Origin: Shewanella psychropiezotolerans
Lineage (GTDB): Bacteria; Pseudomonadota; Gammaproteobacteria; Enterobacterales; Shewanellaceae
Reading direction: 5' to 3'
Length of the DNA stretch: 64,000 bases
Assembly (NCBI RefSeq): GCF_007197555.1
Contig: NZ_CP041614.1
Coordinates: forward strand, 3,960,001 to 4,024,000
Each line of letters opens with the position of its first letter. The first letter of the stretch is position 1. Shown here piece after piece: positions 1 to 11,762 of the stretch. A program made the translations under genes and the position numbers. Under the pieces are notes generated by a model, which was given only the letters and a program-made list of their open reading frames with translations, ran no database searches and had not been told where the DNA came from.

Positions 1-1308
1 TGGCAAGCATCTACCAATCGCGTCATGGACACCAATGGTCCCTTAGCCATTAAGCTGGCACAACTGCGCGCAGATAAGGCTGCCCTACTTGGATACCCTA
101 ATTGGGCAGCTTATACCCTTGCCGATCAAATGGCTAAGACCCCAGACGCCGTGTTCGCCATTCTCGACGATCTTGTTCCCAAAGCTATCGCCAAGACGAG
201 AGCAGAAGCTGAGGACATACGTGAAGAGATGACGAGGGAGGGAGCCAATTTTGAGCTTCAACCATGGGATTGGGCTTTTTATGCCGAAAAGGTCCGTCAG
301 CAAAAATACAGTCTTGATGAAAACCAGATTAAGCCTTACTTCGAATTTAACCGAGTATTGAAAGATGGACTATTCTACGCCATGAATCGACTCTACGGCA
401 TAGAGATCAAGCCTCGCACCGATCTGCCCGTGTGGCAGGAAGATGTGATGGCATTCGAAGTTTTCAACCAAGACGGCAGCTCTATTGGCATCTTCTATCT
501 CGACCCTTATGCACGTCCAGGTAAGAATGGCGGCGCCTGGATGGATGAATTTGTCACTCAATCCGGTTTATTAGGCACCCATCCTGTGGTGTACAACGCA
601 CTGAATATCCCTAAGCCCGCAGCAGGAAAGCCAACCTTGATGACCTTCGATGAGGTCACCACCATGTTTCATGAGTTTGGCCATGCAGTCCATGGCCTAT
701 TCTCCGAGGTGAAGTATCCCAGTATCGCAGGCACGGCTACCGCTCGAGACTTCGTCGAATTTCCCTCTCAGTTTAACGAAGATTGGGACATAAACCCTGA
801 GGTGATCGCCCACTATGCCAAGCACTATCAGACGGGGGAGCCTATCCCGGCCAAGCTGTTAAACAAGATCCTTAAGTCCCACAAGTTTAATCAGGGCCAT
901 GACACCACAGAATACCTCGCCGCCGCCATCTTAGATATGGAATGGCACTCAATAGCACCCGGTACGCGTATCGATAATGTTGAGGAATTTGAACATAAGG
1001 TATTAGCCAAACACGGTATAGACTACGCACCAGTGCCTCCCAGATATAAGACCAGCTATTTCAGCCACAGTTTTGGCGGCGGATACTCGGCGGGTTATTA
1101 CGCTTACCTCTGGACTGAAGTGCTGGCAGCCGACGCCTTCTCTTACATGGATAAGACCGGCGGTCTGACCCTGAAAAATGGGAACAAATACCGCCAAGCC
1201 ATCCTATCCAAGGGAAATAGCCAAGATTTGATGGGAGATTATATGCATTTCAGGGGGAATAAACCGACCACAGACGCCCTACTCAAGCGCAGGGGGTTGA
1301 AAGACTAA
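1..1308 (+). CDS. dcp: Peptidyl-dipeptidase Dcp, C-terminal part (5' end outside window)
   Basis: Zinc metallopeptidase of family M3 that removes dipeptides from the C-termini of peptides. The frame is open from base 1, so the ATG at 25 is internal and the gene begins outside the window; about 435 codons are visible of a family length near 700. The zinc motif HEFGH lies in FDEVTTMFHEFGHAVHG (codons 220-236 of the visible part), and the downstream DFVEFPSQFNEDW block is typical of the Dcp/oligopeptidase A catalytic domain. The C-terminus ends normally with a TAA. The gene converges on the biotin genes, separated by a strong hairpin. Dcp is preferred over oligopeptidase A on the wording of the catalytic region; that choice is from family knowledge and not certain. 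Confidence 0.9.
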   Translation, partial: WQASTNRVMDTNGPLAIKLAQLRADKAALLGYPNWAAYTLADQMAKTPDAVFAILDDLVPKAIAKTRAEAEDIREEMTREGANFELQPWDWAFYAEKVRQQKYSLDENQIKPYFEFNRVLKDGLFYAMNRLYGIEIKPRTDLPVWQEDVMAFEVFNQDGSSIGIFYLDPYARPGKNGGAWMDEFVTQSGLLGTHPVVYNALNIPKPAAGKPTLMTFDEVTTMFHEFGHAVHGLFSEVKYPSIAGTATARDFVEFPSQFNEDWDINPEVIAHYAKHYQTGEPIPAKLLNKILKSHKFNQGHDTTEYLAAAILDMEWHSIAPGTRIDNVEEFEHKVLAKHGIDYAPVPPRYKTSYFSHSFGGGYSAGYYAYLWTEVLAADAFSYMDKTGGLTLKNGNKYRQAILSKGNSQDLMGDYMHFRGNKPTTDALLKRRGLKD

Positions 1309-1327
1309 TCCAGAAAGAATGGCTAAA

Positions 1328-1357
1328 GCTTAGCCCTGATAACATTCAGGGCTAAGC
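1328..1357. terminator. Hairpin between convergent dcp and bioD
   Basis: A perfect 12-base stem (GCTTAGCCCTGA / TCAGGGCTAAGC) with the 6-base loop TAACAT lies between the two convergent genes. There is no long T run, so it may be an imperfect bidirectional terminator or an mRNA-end-stabilising hairpin. Just downstream, 1363-1384 holds a short direct repeat of the 9-mer TAAACGAGC. Confidence 0.6.
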
Positions 1358-1405
1358 AACCTAAACGAGCTAAACGAGCTAAACAGTCCAAGAAACCTTA
1401 GCTGT

Positions 1406-2101
1406 TTATGAAACCAAAGCAGCCAGATTCAGATGCTCAGCGGCGGCTTCCGCTGTAGCCTCACTGAGATAGGGCACAACTCCTAGACACGAAGAAGGCA
1501 TGAGTTGGTGTAAGCTGGCGAGATTATCATCCAGGCAGCGGGTCTGTGGTTCCACGATATTAGCGACCCAACCAACAAGGGTTAACCCATCGGCTATGAT
1601 CGCTTCATGTGTCAGTACTGCGTGATTTAAACAGCCTAGTTTCACACCCACGACTAAAATTACAGGTATATCTAAGCTCTGCACAACCTCAGAGAGAAAT
1701 TGACCTTCCCCTAAAGGCAGACGCCAGCCCCCCGCCCCTTCGATGAGGCAAACATCATTATCATTCAGCTCTGCTGCAACAATACTTTGCTGTATCTTCG
1801 CCAGTATTGCGCCGGGACTGATGTCGACTCCTGTCTGTGACGCTGCAATATGCGGCGCAATCGCAGGCAAGAAAGAGATAGGATTTACCAGCTCATAATC
1901 CAACTCTATGCTGGATTGCTCGATGAGGGCCAGTGCATCACTGTTTCTCAAGCCCTTCTCAGTCGTCTCACAACCAGAGGCGACAGGTTTAAGGCCTAAG
2001 GTACGGCCATAAGCCTGGCTTAATTTCATTTTATACAAGAGCGCCGAAGTGACCAAGGTCTTGCCGCTATCAGTGTCTGTTCCGGTGACGAAAAATTTCA
2101 T
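1406..2101 (-). CDS. bioD: Dethiobiotin synthetase
   Basis: ATP-dependent carboxylation of 7,8-diaminopelargonic acid to dethiobiotin, the penultimate step of biotin synthesis, in the cytoplasm. The 231-residue protein starts with the family P-loop GTDTDSGKT (residues 7-15) and contains IEGAGGWRLPL near residue 120, which fits the conserved BioD substrate-loop region. Length matches the family. It is the last gene of the leftward bioB-bioF-bioC-bioD run and starts 3 bases after the bioC stop, so it is very likely cotranscribed and translationally coupled. Confidence 0.95.
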   Translation of the reverse strand: MKFFVTGTDTDSGKTLVTSALLYKMKLSQAYGRTLGLKPVASGCETTEKGLRNSDALALIEQSSIELDYELVNPISFLPAIAPHIAASQTGVDISPGAILAKIQQSIVAAELNDNDVCLIEGAGGWRLPLGEGQFLSEVVQSLDIPVILVVGVKLGCLNHAVLTHEAIIADGLTLVGWVANIVEPQTRCLDDNLASLHQLMPSSCLGVVPYLSEATAEAAAEHLNLAALVS

Positions 2102-2104
2102 GGA

Positions 2105-2893
2105 TTAACCTATTATTTTTGCAGAAATACTAGCAATCTGATAAGTCAGCGGGAGGCCTTGCGCAGTTCGACTAAGCTCAGCGGCCGCCAATAATTTGTG
2201 CCAATCGCCTCTGCCACGGATCCCATGGCTTAGCTTGTCCTTAGTTCTTTCATTGTCATCGCCATTCCCATGAATAGAGGCGCCGACGCCTTTAATGGAA
2301 TAGAGTAACGATTTCAGATCGGCAAAGTAGACACTAATCGCCGTCGTTTCAAACGAGATAATCTGCCACTGGTCCCTATCAAAATGACTCAAGATCTCCT
2401 CCATCGACCGAAATGCATTCACCCTAAAGCCTAATTCTGCAAGCTCAGGTAAGCTGTCTTGGGCAACAATCGCCAGATGATACTCGCCCCCGGCTGTTAA
2501 CACCCGAGCCGTCTCATTGAAACTGCTGGAAAGGTCGCCGCACCACTGCAGGGCGAGATTAGAATAGGCACTGTCAATTGAGTTATCAGGCAGTGGGATG
2601 GATTCGGCATTGGCGCAAACCGTCTGATAATCGGGAAAGTCCAGCTTAACCTGCTCAAGCATGCCTTGAGCGATATCTAATGCTATCACTTGGTTAACCG
2701 ATGAAAACTGACTGAAATCAGTCCCCGGCCCCGCACCTATGTCCAGCATGACCCCGCTTGGGGTCATGGTGTCAAAAAGCTGCATGCTGGAGAGCTTCTG
2801 CACTCTGTCATGTTCATGGTAATGCTTTGCTGCAGCGGAAAATCGCTGAGCAACTGTTTGACCATTAACGCTTTGTGCTACCCTTTGATTCAC
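2105..2893 (-). CDS. bioC: Malonyl-ACP O-methyltransferase BioC
   Basis: SAM-dependent methyltransferase that methylates malonyl-ACP so that the fatty-acid machinery can build the pimeloyl chain of biotin. The 262-residue protein has the SAM-binding motif LDIGAGPGTD near residue 50 and the class I methyltransferase motif ALQWCGDL near residue 115. Translation probably starts at a GTG at 2893, because AAGGAG (reverse strand of 2903-2908) sits about 9 bases upstream. The gene is separated from bioF by 159 bases, most of which are a decayed second copy of the bioF 3' end. BioH was not found in the window. Confidence 0.9.
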   Translation of the reverse strand: MNQRVAQSVNGQTVAQRFSAAAKHYHEHDRVQKLSSMQLFDTMTPSGVMLDIGAGPGTDFSQFSSVNQVIALDIAQGMLEQVKLDFPDYQTVCANAESIPLPDNSIDSAYSNLALQWCGDLSSSFNETARVLTAGGEYHLAIVAQDSLPELAELGFRVNAFRSMEEILSHFDRDQWQIISFETTAISVYFADLKSLLYSIKGVGASIHGNGDDNERTKDKLSHGIRGRGDWHKLLAAAELSRTAQGLPLTYQIASISAKIIG

Positions 2894-2910
2894 TACTTCG
2901 GGCTCCTTCC

Positions 2911-3026
2911 TATCACTATTTGAAATTAGGCTAAGCTAGTGCTCAATCCATCCACTAATCTGTCGATATCATCGCGAGTATGCATGGCCGTGCACGATAG
3001 TCATTCGTCGTCGTGCAGAGCCTTTA
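2911..3026 (-). pseudogene. Diverged second copy of the bioF 3' end (remnant)
   Basis: This stretch repeats the last part of bioF and its trailing sequence (reference copy 3038-3149) in direct orientation, 11 bases away. By eye the two copies differ at about 10 of 112 aligned positions plus a 4-base insertion (CACG on the + strand near 2991), so this copy is frameshifted relative to bioF and has no start. It lies inside the bio operon, directly before the bioC ribosome-binding site. The divergence suggests either an old duplication or a tail left by recombination with a related allele. Confidence 0.85.
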
Positions 3027-3037
3027 ATACCATTAAA

Positions 3038-3149
3038 TATCACTATTCGAAATTAGGCTAAGCTAGTGCTCAGTCCGTCCACTAACCTGTCGATATCATC
3101 GCGAGTATGCATAGCTGTGATGGTCATTCGCAGTCGCGCAGAGCCTTTA
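3038..3149 (-). repeat. Reference copy of the repeat, covering the functional bioF 3' end
   Basis: This is the intact partner of the remnant at 2911-3026. It contains the last 30 or so codons of bioF, the TAA stop (3053-3055) and 15 bases beyond it. Both copies share the sequence beyond the stop codon, so the duplicated unit is not just coding sequence. Confidence 0.85.
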
Positions 3150-4219
3150 GGCACTGTTGGAGGACGGATAGCTCCGACCCAGAGTCCTAACTGCTTAAGT
3201 TTGTCGGCAACGAGCAAGGTGGTATCAACATCACCCAATACCAAGGGCTGAATTGCAGTGCCTGAATCGGCCAATTTGATGTTGGCCTGTTCACATTGCA
3301 ATCTAAAGTAGCGAATATTATCACCGAGTCTTTGAGCCAGAGACCTGTCTGTATCAATCAAATCCACCGCGGCTAGAGCAACGCAAGCATTCACAGGTGA
3401 AATGGCGGTCGAGTAGATATACTCTCTGGCATTAGAGACCAGAAAATCGATCACCTGCTGACTGGCTAAGATAGCCGCGCCTTGGCAACCTAAGGCCTTA
3501 CCAAAGGTCACCACCTGGATATCGGCAATTTTGGCATCGACTAACGGCGGTATTTGCACGCCAAAACCATGGGCATCATCGACAATCAGGCTGACATTAT
3601 TCCGCTTACAGAGTTGAGACAGCGATGAAAGCGGTGCTATATCACCGTCCATGCTAAAAATACTTTCGGTGACTAAGGCGGTGGGAACTCGCTGATTCAT
3701 TATGCGCTCGGCGCTGGCGATATCATTATGTAAAAACCGCTTCAACTGAGCCTGACTATCTTTTAAGCCATCGATGACAGAGGCATGCATTAGCTTATCT
3801 GCCATCACAGTGTCACTTGAGTCGAACAGGGTCTTCATCAATGCCGTATTGGCACTGAAACCCGAGCAAAATAACAAGGCCGCCTGGTGGCCGGTGATCT
3901 TGCACAGCCTCTGCTCCAATGCTAAATGCGCCTCACTGTAACCTGTCACCAAAGGTGAAGAACCGCTGCCGACACCATAACGTTTGGCGGCGCTGCACAT
4001 GGCATCGATTAACTTAGATGAGCGAGATAAGCCAAGATAGTCGTTACTGCTAAAATTCAGGTAATGCTTGCCCTCTAGCGTGAAGGATAACGCGCCGGAC
4101 AATTCAAGATTTGGCTCGCAAGGCAAGCTTGCTGAAATAGCATTTCTGCGGCGCAGCAAGCCTCGACTGGCAAGCTGGGCCTGAGCCTTTTCAATCTTAT
4201 CAAGCATAGCAGTACTCAT
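3053..4219 (-). CDS. bioF: 8-amino-7-oxononanoate synthase
   Basis: PLP-dependent condensation of pimeloyl-ACP with L-alanine, the first ring-committed step of biotin synthesis. The 388-residue protein shows the alpha-oxoamine synthase hallmarks: FSSNDYLGL near residue 55, VDDAHGFGV near residue 212 and the PLP-lysine region TFGKALGCQG near residue 240. Length is as expected. It lies 43 bases downstream of bioB and is followed by a decayed copy of its own 3' end before bioC, so the operon spacing is unusual on that side. Confidence 0.95.
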   Translation of the reverse strand: MSTAMLDKIEKAQAQLASRGLLRRRNAISASLPCEPNLELSGALSFTLEGKHYLNFSSNDYLGLSRSSKLIDAMCSAAKRYGVGSGSSPLVTGYSEAHLALEQRLCKITGHQAALLFCSGFSANTALMKTLFDSSDTVMADKLMHASVIDGLKDSQAQLKRFLHNDIASAERIMNQRVPTALVTESIFSMDGDIAPLSSLSQLCKRNNVSLIVDDAHGFGVQIPPLVDAKIADIQVVTFGKALGCQGAAILASQQVIDFLVSNAREYIYSTAISPVNACVALAAVDLIDTDRSLAQRLGDNIRYFRLQCEQANIKLADSGTAIQPLVLGDVDTTLLVADKLKQLGLWVGAIRPPTVPKGSARLRMTITAMHTRDDIDRLVDGLSTSLA

Positions 4220-4262
4220 CGCCCTTACTCACTCGAGAGCCAATTCAGAACTCTCATCTAAT

Positions 4263-5327
4263 TTATAGGGCTGCCGCATCGTAGAAGGCAGCACTCTTTT
4301 TATCTCTGATGGCATTCGCCTTAGCCGTCGCCTTAACAAATACGGCCTTATCATCTTCGACCGTGGCATACTTGCCCTGCTCCGGATGTAAACCCAGACG
4401 CTTAAACAGTGTCATATCTTCATTCTCTTCCGGGTTGTTGGTGGTTAATAGCTTACAACCGTAGAAGATAGAGTTAGCCCCGGCGAAGAAACACATGGCC
4501 TGCATCTCATCAGACATCTTCTCACGCCCTGCCGACAAGCGAACTCTTGAATAAGGCATTAAGATCCGCGCCACGGCAATCGTACGCACAAAGACTAAGG
4601 GGTCGAGATCGTCGATATTCTCGAACGGCGTGCCAGCGACTTTAACCAGCATATTAATGGGGACAGAATCAGGATGCTGCTCCATGTTCGCCAGCTGCTG
4701 CAATAAACCGGCACGATCACTTGCCTGTTCGCCCATGCCGACGATGCCGCCGGAACAGACTTTCATGCCGGCGGCGCGCACGTTAGACAGGGTATCGAGT
4801 CTGTCCTGATACGTTCGCGTGGTGATGATGTCGCCGTAGTACTCGGGAGAGGTGTCTAAGTTATGGTTATAGTAGTCCAGTCCCGCCTCAGCCAGCTCGC
4901 CGGCTTGCTCAGGAGAAAGCATGCCTAAGGTCATGCAGGTCTCCATTCCCATGCCTTTGACTTCGCTGACCATATCTTTTAAATAAGGCATGTCTCTTGG
5001 GTGGGGATTACGCCAGGCGGCGCCCATACAGAAACGTGAAGCACCGGCAGCCTTGGCACTACGAGCCTCGGTCAATACCTTGTCAATCTCGATGAGTCGC
5101 TCTTTCTCCAGACCCGTGTCGTAGCGGGCACTCTGGGGGCAATATTTGCAATCTTCGGGACAAGCACCAGTTTTAATCGACAATAATCGGCTGATCTGCA
5201 CTTCGTTTGGATCGAATACCTGACGATGTAATGAATGGGCCTTAAACAGGAGGTCATTCATAGGTAAATCAAAAAGTTCTTTTATTTCATCACGTTGCCA
5301 ATTATAGCGCAGCTGTATATCCGACAT
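4263..5327 (-). CDS. bioB: Biotin synthase
   Basis: Radical SAM enzyme that inserts sulfur into dethiobiotin to give biotin. The radical SAM motif CPEDCKYC places the three cluster cysteines at residues 56, 60 and 63, and the sequence contains YNHNLDTS and RLSAGRE, which are typical of BioB (the second includes the Arg ligand of the auxiliary [2Fe-2S] cluster region). The 354-residue length is normal. It is the first gene of the leftward operon and divergent from bioA; the 110-base gap holds a probable BirA operator. Confidence 0.97.
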   Translation of the reverse strand: MSDIQLRYNWQRDEIKELFDLPMNDLLFKAHSLHRQVFDPNEVQISRLLSIKTGACPEDCKYCPQSARYDTGLEKERLIEIDKVLTEARSAKAAGASRFCMGAAWRNPHPRDMPYLKDMVSEVKGMGMETCMTLGMLSPEQAGELAEAGLDYYNHNLDTSPEYYGDIITTRTYQDRLDTLSNVRAAGMKVCSGGIVGMGEQASDRAGLLQQLANMEQHPDSVPINMLVKVAGTPFENIDDLDPLVFVRTIAVARILMPYSRVRLSAGREKMSDEMQAMCFFAGANSIFYGCKLLTTNNPEENEDMTLFKRLGLHPEQGKYATVEDDKAVFVKATAKANAIRDKKSAAFYDAAAL

Positions 5328-5393
5328 TTAACTTACCCTTTTTGCTCAATATAATTTGTTTTTATCTTGCCTAGGATACCTGCAGGTCGTAAT

Positions 5394-5426
5394 CTGTCAA
5401 CGCCAACCAGTCAAATAGGTTTACTA
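5394..5426. promoter_or_regulatory. Probable BirA (biotin repressor) operator between bioB and bioA
   Basis: CTGTCAACG and GGTTTACTA, separated by 15 bases, resemble the established BirA operator TTGTAAACC-N15-GGTTTACAA: 6 of 9 matches in the left arm and 8 of 9 in the right. The site ends 11 bases before the bioA start and sits in the divergent bioB/bioA promoter region, the same arrangement as in Escherichia coli. Binding is inferred. Confidence 0.55.
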
Positions 5427-5437
5427 ACGGTCAATAT

Positions 5438-6835
5438 ATGAACAAAAACAATTCCGATATCAGTCCTAGTATCTCAGCAGCGACTCTTTCTACATCAAAA
5501 TCTTCGACATCCAGCATAGATCTTGAGTTTGATAAGCAGCACATCTGGCACCCTTATACCTCAATGAGTAATGCCTTGCCCGCGTTCGGTGTGGTATCGG
5601 CAAAAGAGTGCGAACTCACCTTAGATGATGGCCGCCAGCTTATCGATGGCACCAGCTCCTGGTGGGCCTGTGTTCACGGTTACAGTCATCCCGTCATCGT
5701 CGATGCAATGCAGACACAGCTAAGCAAACTCAGCCATGTGATGTTTGGCGGCATAACACATCAACCAGCCATCGAACTCTCGAAAAAACTGATCGCCATG
5801 ACCAGTGATAACCTAACTAAGGTATTTTTAGCGGACTCGGGCTCTATTGCCGTCGAAGTGGCGCTTAAAATGGCCCTACAATATTGGCAAGGCAGAAATC
5901 AGCCTAACAAACAGCGCATTCTCACGGTAAAGTGCGGCTACCACGGCGATACTTTCGCCGCCATGAGCATATGTGATCCTGAAGGTGGCATGCACACTAT
6001 GTTCGGCGACTCAGTCACTCAGCACGAATTTGTTAGCGCGCCACAGGCCAGTTTTGGCGCCAGTTTTAATCCCAGCGAACTGTGCGAGATGCGGGCCAAG
6101 CTTGAGGCGATGCACGATGACATTGCCGCAGTGATAATCGAGCCAATTCTGCAAGGCGCTGGGGGCATGCGTTTCTACCACCCGGATTACCTGGTCGGCT
6201 TGCGTCAGCTTTGTGATGAATTTAAGGTGCTACTGATACTTGATGAGATAGCCACGGGCTTTGGCCGCACCGGTAAGATGTTTGCCTATGAGCACGCCAC
6301 AATTAATGGACACACCGTCGAGGCCGATATCCTCTGTTTAGGCAAAGCGCTCACCGGCGGCTATATATCTCTCGCTGTCACCCTATGCAGTGATGAAGTC
6401 GCACAAGGGATCAGCGACTCCCCTGCCGGCGTGTTTATGCATGGCCCCACCTTTATGGGTAACCCGTTAGCCTGCTCCGCCGCTTGTGCCAGCTTAGACC
6501 TGCTTGCAAATGGTGAATGGCAAGGACAAATCGCCAGCATAGAAGCTCAATTAAAAACTGAGCTGGCAGAAGCCATCGATTTCCCGGAAGTACAAGATGT
6601 GCGAGTGCTGGGCGGCATAGGGGTTATAGAGATGAACGCGACCGTCAATACCGCTGAGCTTCAGCAAAAGTTTGTCGATTTAGGCGTCTGGATTAGACCG
6701 TTTTCTAATCTGATTTATATTATGCCGCCCTATGTGATCACACCAAAGCAGCTGACCAAGCTAACCTCGGCGATGAAACAAGTCGCCAGCACAATTTTAC
6801 CCTACAAGCATGAAGGTTTTATCAGTAATGGTTAA
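5438..6835 (+). CDS. bioA: Adenosylmethionine-8-amino-7-oxononanoate aminotransferase
   Basis: PLP-dependent class III aminotransferase that converts 8-amino-7-oxononanoate to 7,8-diaminopelargonate using SAM as amino donor. The 465-residue protein contains HIWHPYTSM near residue 35, the GTSSWWACVHGY block, DEIATGFGRTG and the PLP lysine in LCLGKALTGGY near residue 310. The first 25 or so residues are a Ser/Thr-rich extension before the conserved core, so a later start is possible, though no better ATG is seen upstream of the core. It is transcribed divergently from bioB and ends before a strong terminator. Confidence 0.95.
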   Translation: MNKNNSDISPSISAATLSTSKSSTSSIDLEFDKQHIWHPYTSMSNALPAFGVVSAKECELTLDDGRQLIDGTSSWWACVHGYSHPVIVDAMQTQLSKLSHVMFGGITHQPAIELSKKLIAMTSDNLTKVFLADSGSIAVEVALKMALQYWQGRNQPNKQRILTVKCGYHGDTFAAMSICDPEGGMHTMFGDSVTQHEFVSAPQASFGASFNPSELCEMRAKLEAMHDDIAAVIIEPILQGAGGMRFYHPDYLVGLRQLCDEFKVLLILDEIATGFGRTGKMFAYEHATINGHTVEADILCLGKALTGGYISLAVTLCSDEVAQGISDSPAGVFMHGPTFMGNPLACSAACASLDLLANGEWQGQIASIEAQLKTELAEAIDFPEVQDVRVLGGIGVIEMNATVNTAELQQKFVDLGVWIRPFSNLIYIMPPYVITPKQLTKLTSAMKQVASTILPYKHEGFISNG

Positions 6836-6878
6836 GGTTATCTTCTTCTCGATGATAATTCAGTAAGCGTTAAGCATT

Positions 6879-6910
6879 AAAAAACCACCCTGGATAAGAG
6901 TGGTTTTTTT
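6879..6910. terminator. Rho-independent terminator between bioA and the M4 protease gene
   Basis: An AAAAACCAC / GTGGTTTTT stem with an 11-base loop is followed by a T run (GTGGTTTTTTTG), and the A run on the other side gives a T run on the reverse strand. It can serve both convergent genes. Confidence 0.85.
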
Positions 6911-6948
6911 GTTAATACCTATCGGTATCAATGACGTTAATGGTTAAT

Positions 6949-9784
<2,836 letters not shown>

Positions 9785-11251
9785 TTACGGTTGCACTAGA
9801 GGTGTCACAGTCAATTCAACATTTTCGAAACCGAGTAAATCCATTTCATCTGCACTGAAGTTGATATCTTTAAGCTCTACCCCTTGTCCGCCATTTCTCG
9901 AGCTATCAAGCTGACGAGTTTTAGGGTAACCAATCTCGATATCACCAGCGAATTGGTTTTCAGCATAAAAATCACCCGTAACTGAAGATTTTATTGGCCT
10001 TAGGACTCGCCCCAACGTATTTCTCATGGTAGATAAACCATATTCATCGATTGTCCATGACCAATCCCACCACTTGATCTCACCTGGGATATAACGTTTA
10101 TCCCATTGGTAAGTGATGCTGCTGGCATTATCTTTCCACCGCCCAATGGTGAAAGTATGAGACTTGGTCGGACGATTTTCCGGATGGGTATACCAAGCAT
10201 TGCCTCCCCAACGTAAGAAACCATTTAAGGTCAAATCATAACTGATATCGGCATCGAACTGATAAGGATATGAAATACTTGATTTATAAATGGCTATCCT
10301 GATTGGAGTTGTCGAGTTGGCCGGTACCATAGGTCTAGCTTCAACCGATACACCGTTATTCTCAGACCCGCCAGTTTGAGAAGACCAAGACTGATTTGCA
10401 GCTATCTCGATTGAGATTTCAGTTTCTCCCACCAAGGGCCACTTAAACTTATTTTTTGTAGTGACTTTCTCACTTAAACCATAAGTATCTGTTTTCGACC
10501 AATTGCTGGCCGTGTCGTACCTTAATGTCACTACCACCTGTTGAGGCGTATCTTCATGATTCACTGCATTGGCAGTAATCGTTTTAATCAGTTGCTTACC
10601 TGATTCAGTAATTTCTCCATGAGAAAAACCAGTATGGTCCAGGGTGTACGCAAAGTTACTGACCCTAATGGATGTCTTTTCTCCACACCTGTAGCCGCTA
10701 CAAGAACCTTGGTTATTACCTTGAATACGCCAACTATCTCCCTCGCGGACAATATCCATATCTTCACCAACATAGTTGCTATGGTTACCACCGACCCAGG
10801 CATAACCTAGAAAGTGAGCTAAATAACTAGCAGGCTGAACAAAATAATTTTGATCATGAACGAGTCGCCATTGCACATCCACTTCATCACCAGAGGGAAT
10901 AGCACGCGTAGATAAAACAGGGATCTCATCAATATCACTGTTTTTAGGGTAGCACCATGTATTATTTGCTGTGCCTGGCTTTATCTCACCGTAATATCCG
11001 GGCCCCATGATCACCCAGTTATCGGCGAGACCGGATATTTGCCATTTTCCCATTTTGGCAACGATAGAAGACTTAGCCGATTGGGCCTCATCACGGGTGA
11101 CGGTGCGATAAGATTCTCCACAGTTCTCTGATCCAAGGTTAAATAATTTCAATTGATCTGGGTAGATAGGTTCTGGTGTATTAGCAGAAACCAGGAATGG
11201 TAAACATGCCATAAACAGAAATAAGGCACTAACTGAACTTGATATTTTCAT
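9785..11251 (-). CDS. Proaerolysin-like pore-forming toxin
   Basis: Secreted beta-barrel pore-forming toxin closely resembling Aeromonas aerolysin. The 488-residue protein has a signal peptide (cleavage likely at VSA-NTP), an N-terminal APT lobe with YPDQLKLFNLG and WVIMGPGY, and the main aerolysin lobe with YLAHFLGYAWVGGNHS, LSEKVTTKNKFKWPLVGE and GFLRWGGNAWYTHPENRP. All four cysteines that form the two aerolysin disulfides are in place (NCGES, TWCYP, GSCSGYRCG). The start at 11251 is supported by AAGGAG at 11258-11263; an earlier in-frame start at 11275 lacks this. The C-terminal activation loop (GYPKTRQLDSSRNGGQG) is shorter than in Aeromonas and lacks the RR-containing furin-like site. 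Similarity was judged from memory, not by search. Confidence 0.93.
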   Translation of the reverse strand: MKISSSVSALFLFMACLPFLVSANTPEPIYPDQLKLFNLGSENCGESYRTVTRDEAQSAKSSIVAKMGKWQISGLADNWVIMGPGYYGEIKPGTANNTWCYPKNSDIDEIPVLSTRAIPSGDEVDVQWRLVHDQNYFVQPASYLAHFLGYAWVGGNHSNYVGEDMDIVREGDSWRIQGNNQGSCSGYRCGEKTSIRVSNFAYTLDHTGFSHGEITESGKQLIKTITANAVNHEDTPQQVVVTLRYDTASNWSKTDTYGLSEKVTTKNKFKWPLVGETEISIEIAANQSWSSQTGGSENNGVSVEARPMVPANSTTPIRIAIYKSSISYPYQFDADISYDLTLNGFLRWGGNAWYTHPENRPTKSHTFTIGRWKDNASSITYQWDKRYIPGEIKWWDWSWTIDEYGLSTMRNTLGRVLRPIKSSVTGDFYAENQFAGDIEIGYPKTRQLDSSRNGGQGVELKDINFSADEMDLLGFENVELTVTPLVQP

Positions 11252-11762
11252 GTCGAACTCCTTTTCTAAATTCAATAAATTAAGAATTAACTAGGAATAT
11301 ATTGATAGCTTGAATAAATATTGTTTAGCTTTCACTTATTCAAAGTGTTCAAAAACAACTCAAGAGTCAAATAAATAACACCATAAAGATACAAATTGAA
11401 TCAGGTGATACCAATAAGATCTATATTTGTTAATTCTCGCAGAAGTAATCAATGAAAACAATTAACCATCAGAAAAGTTAAAAAATACAGACAAATTAAT
11501 AATAACTTTCAACACTTTGCAAAAGCATATAGTTAAAAAACCAAAACAAGAAGTTGAGCTATCATTATATTAACCATGAAAAACAGATGCGAACCAGAAT
11601 AAATAAAACAAACACAAACGAACTTTTAACAATTAAGATATTATCCAATCTTACATATGACTTAATATTTATAGTCACCATTCACAATTATGATTATTTT
11701 AATAGGCTGTGGTAATAGTTAAACTGGTTTATAAAAATGATTTTGTATTACTATGAATAGCA
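11252..11762. other. AT-rich upstream region of the aerolysin gene
   Basis: Apart from the aerolysin ribosome-binding site (11258-11263) no gene or clear hairpin is seen. Composition is strongly A/T with many A and T tracts, which would favour H-NS-type silencing; that is an inference from composition only. Confidence 0.5.

Noticed and set aside
1363..1384. TAAACGAGC tandem repeat after dcp
   Set aside because: Only two full copies of 9 bases; no sign of a CRISPR or larger array.
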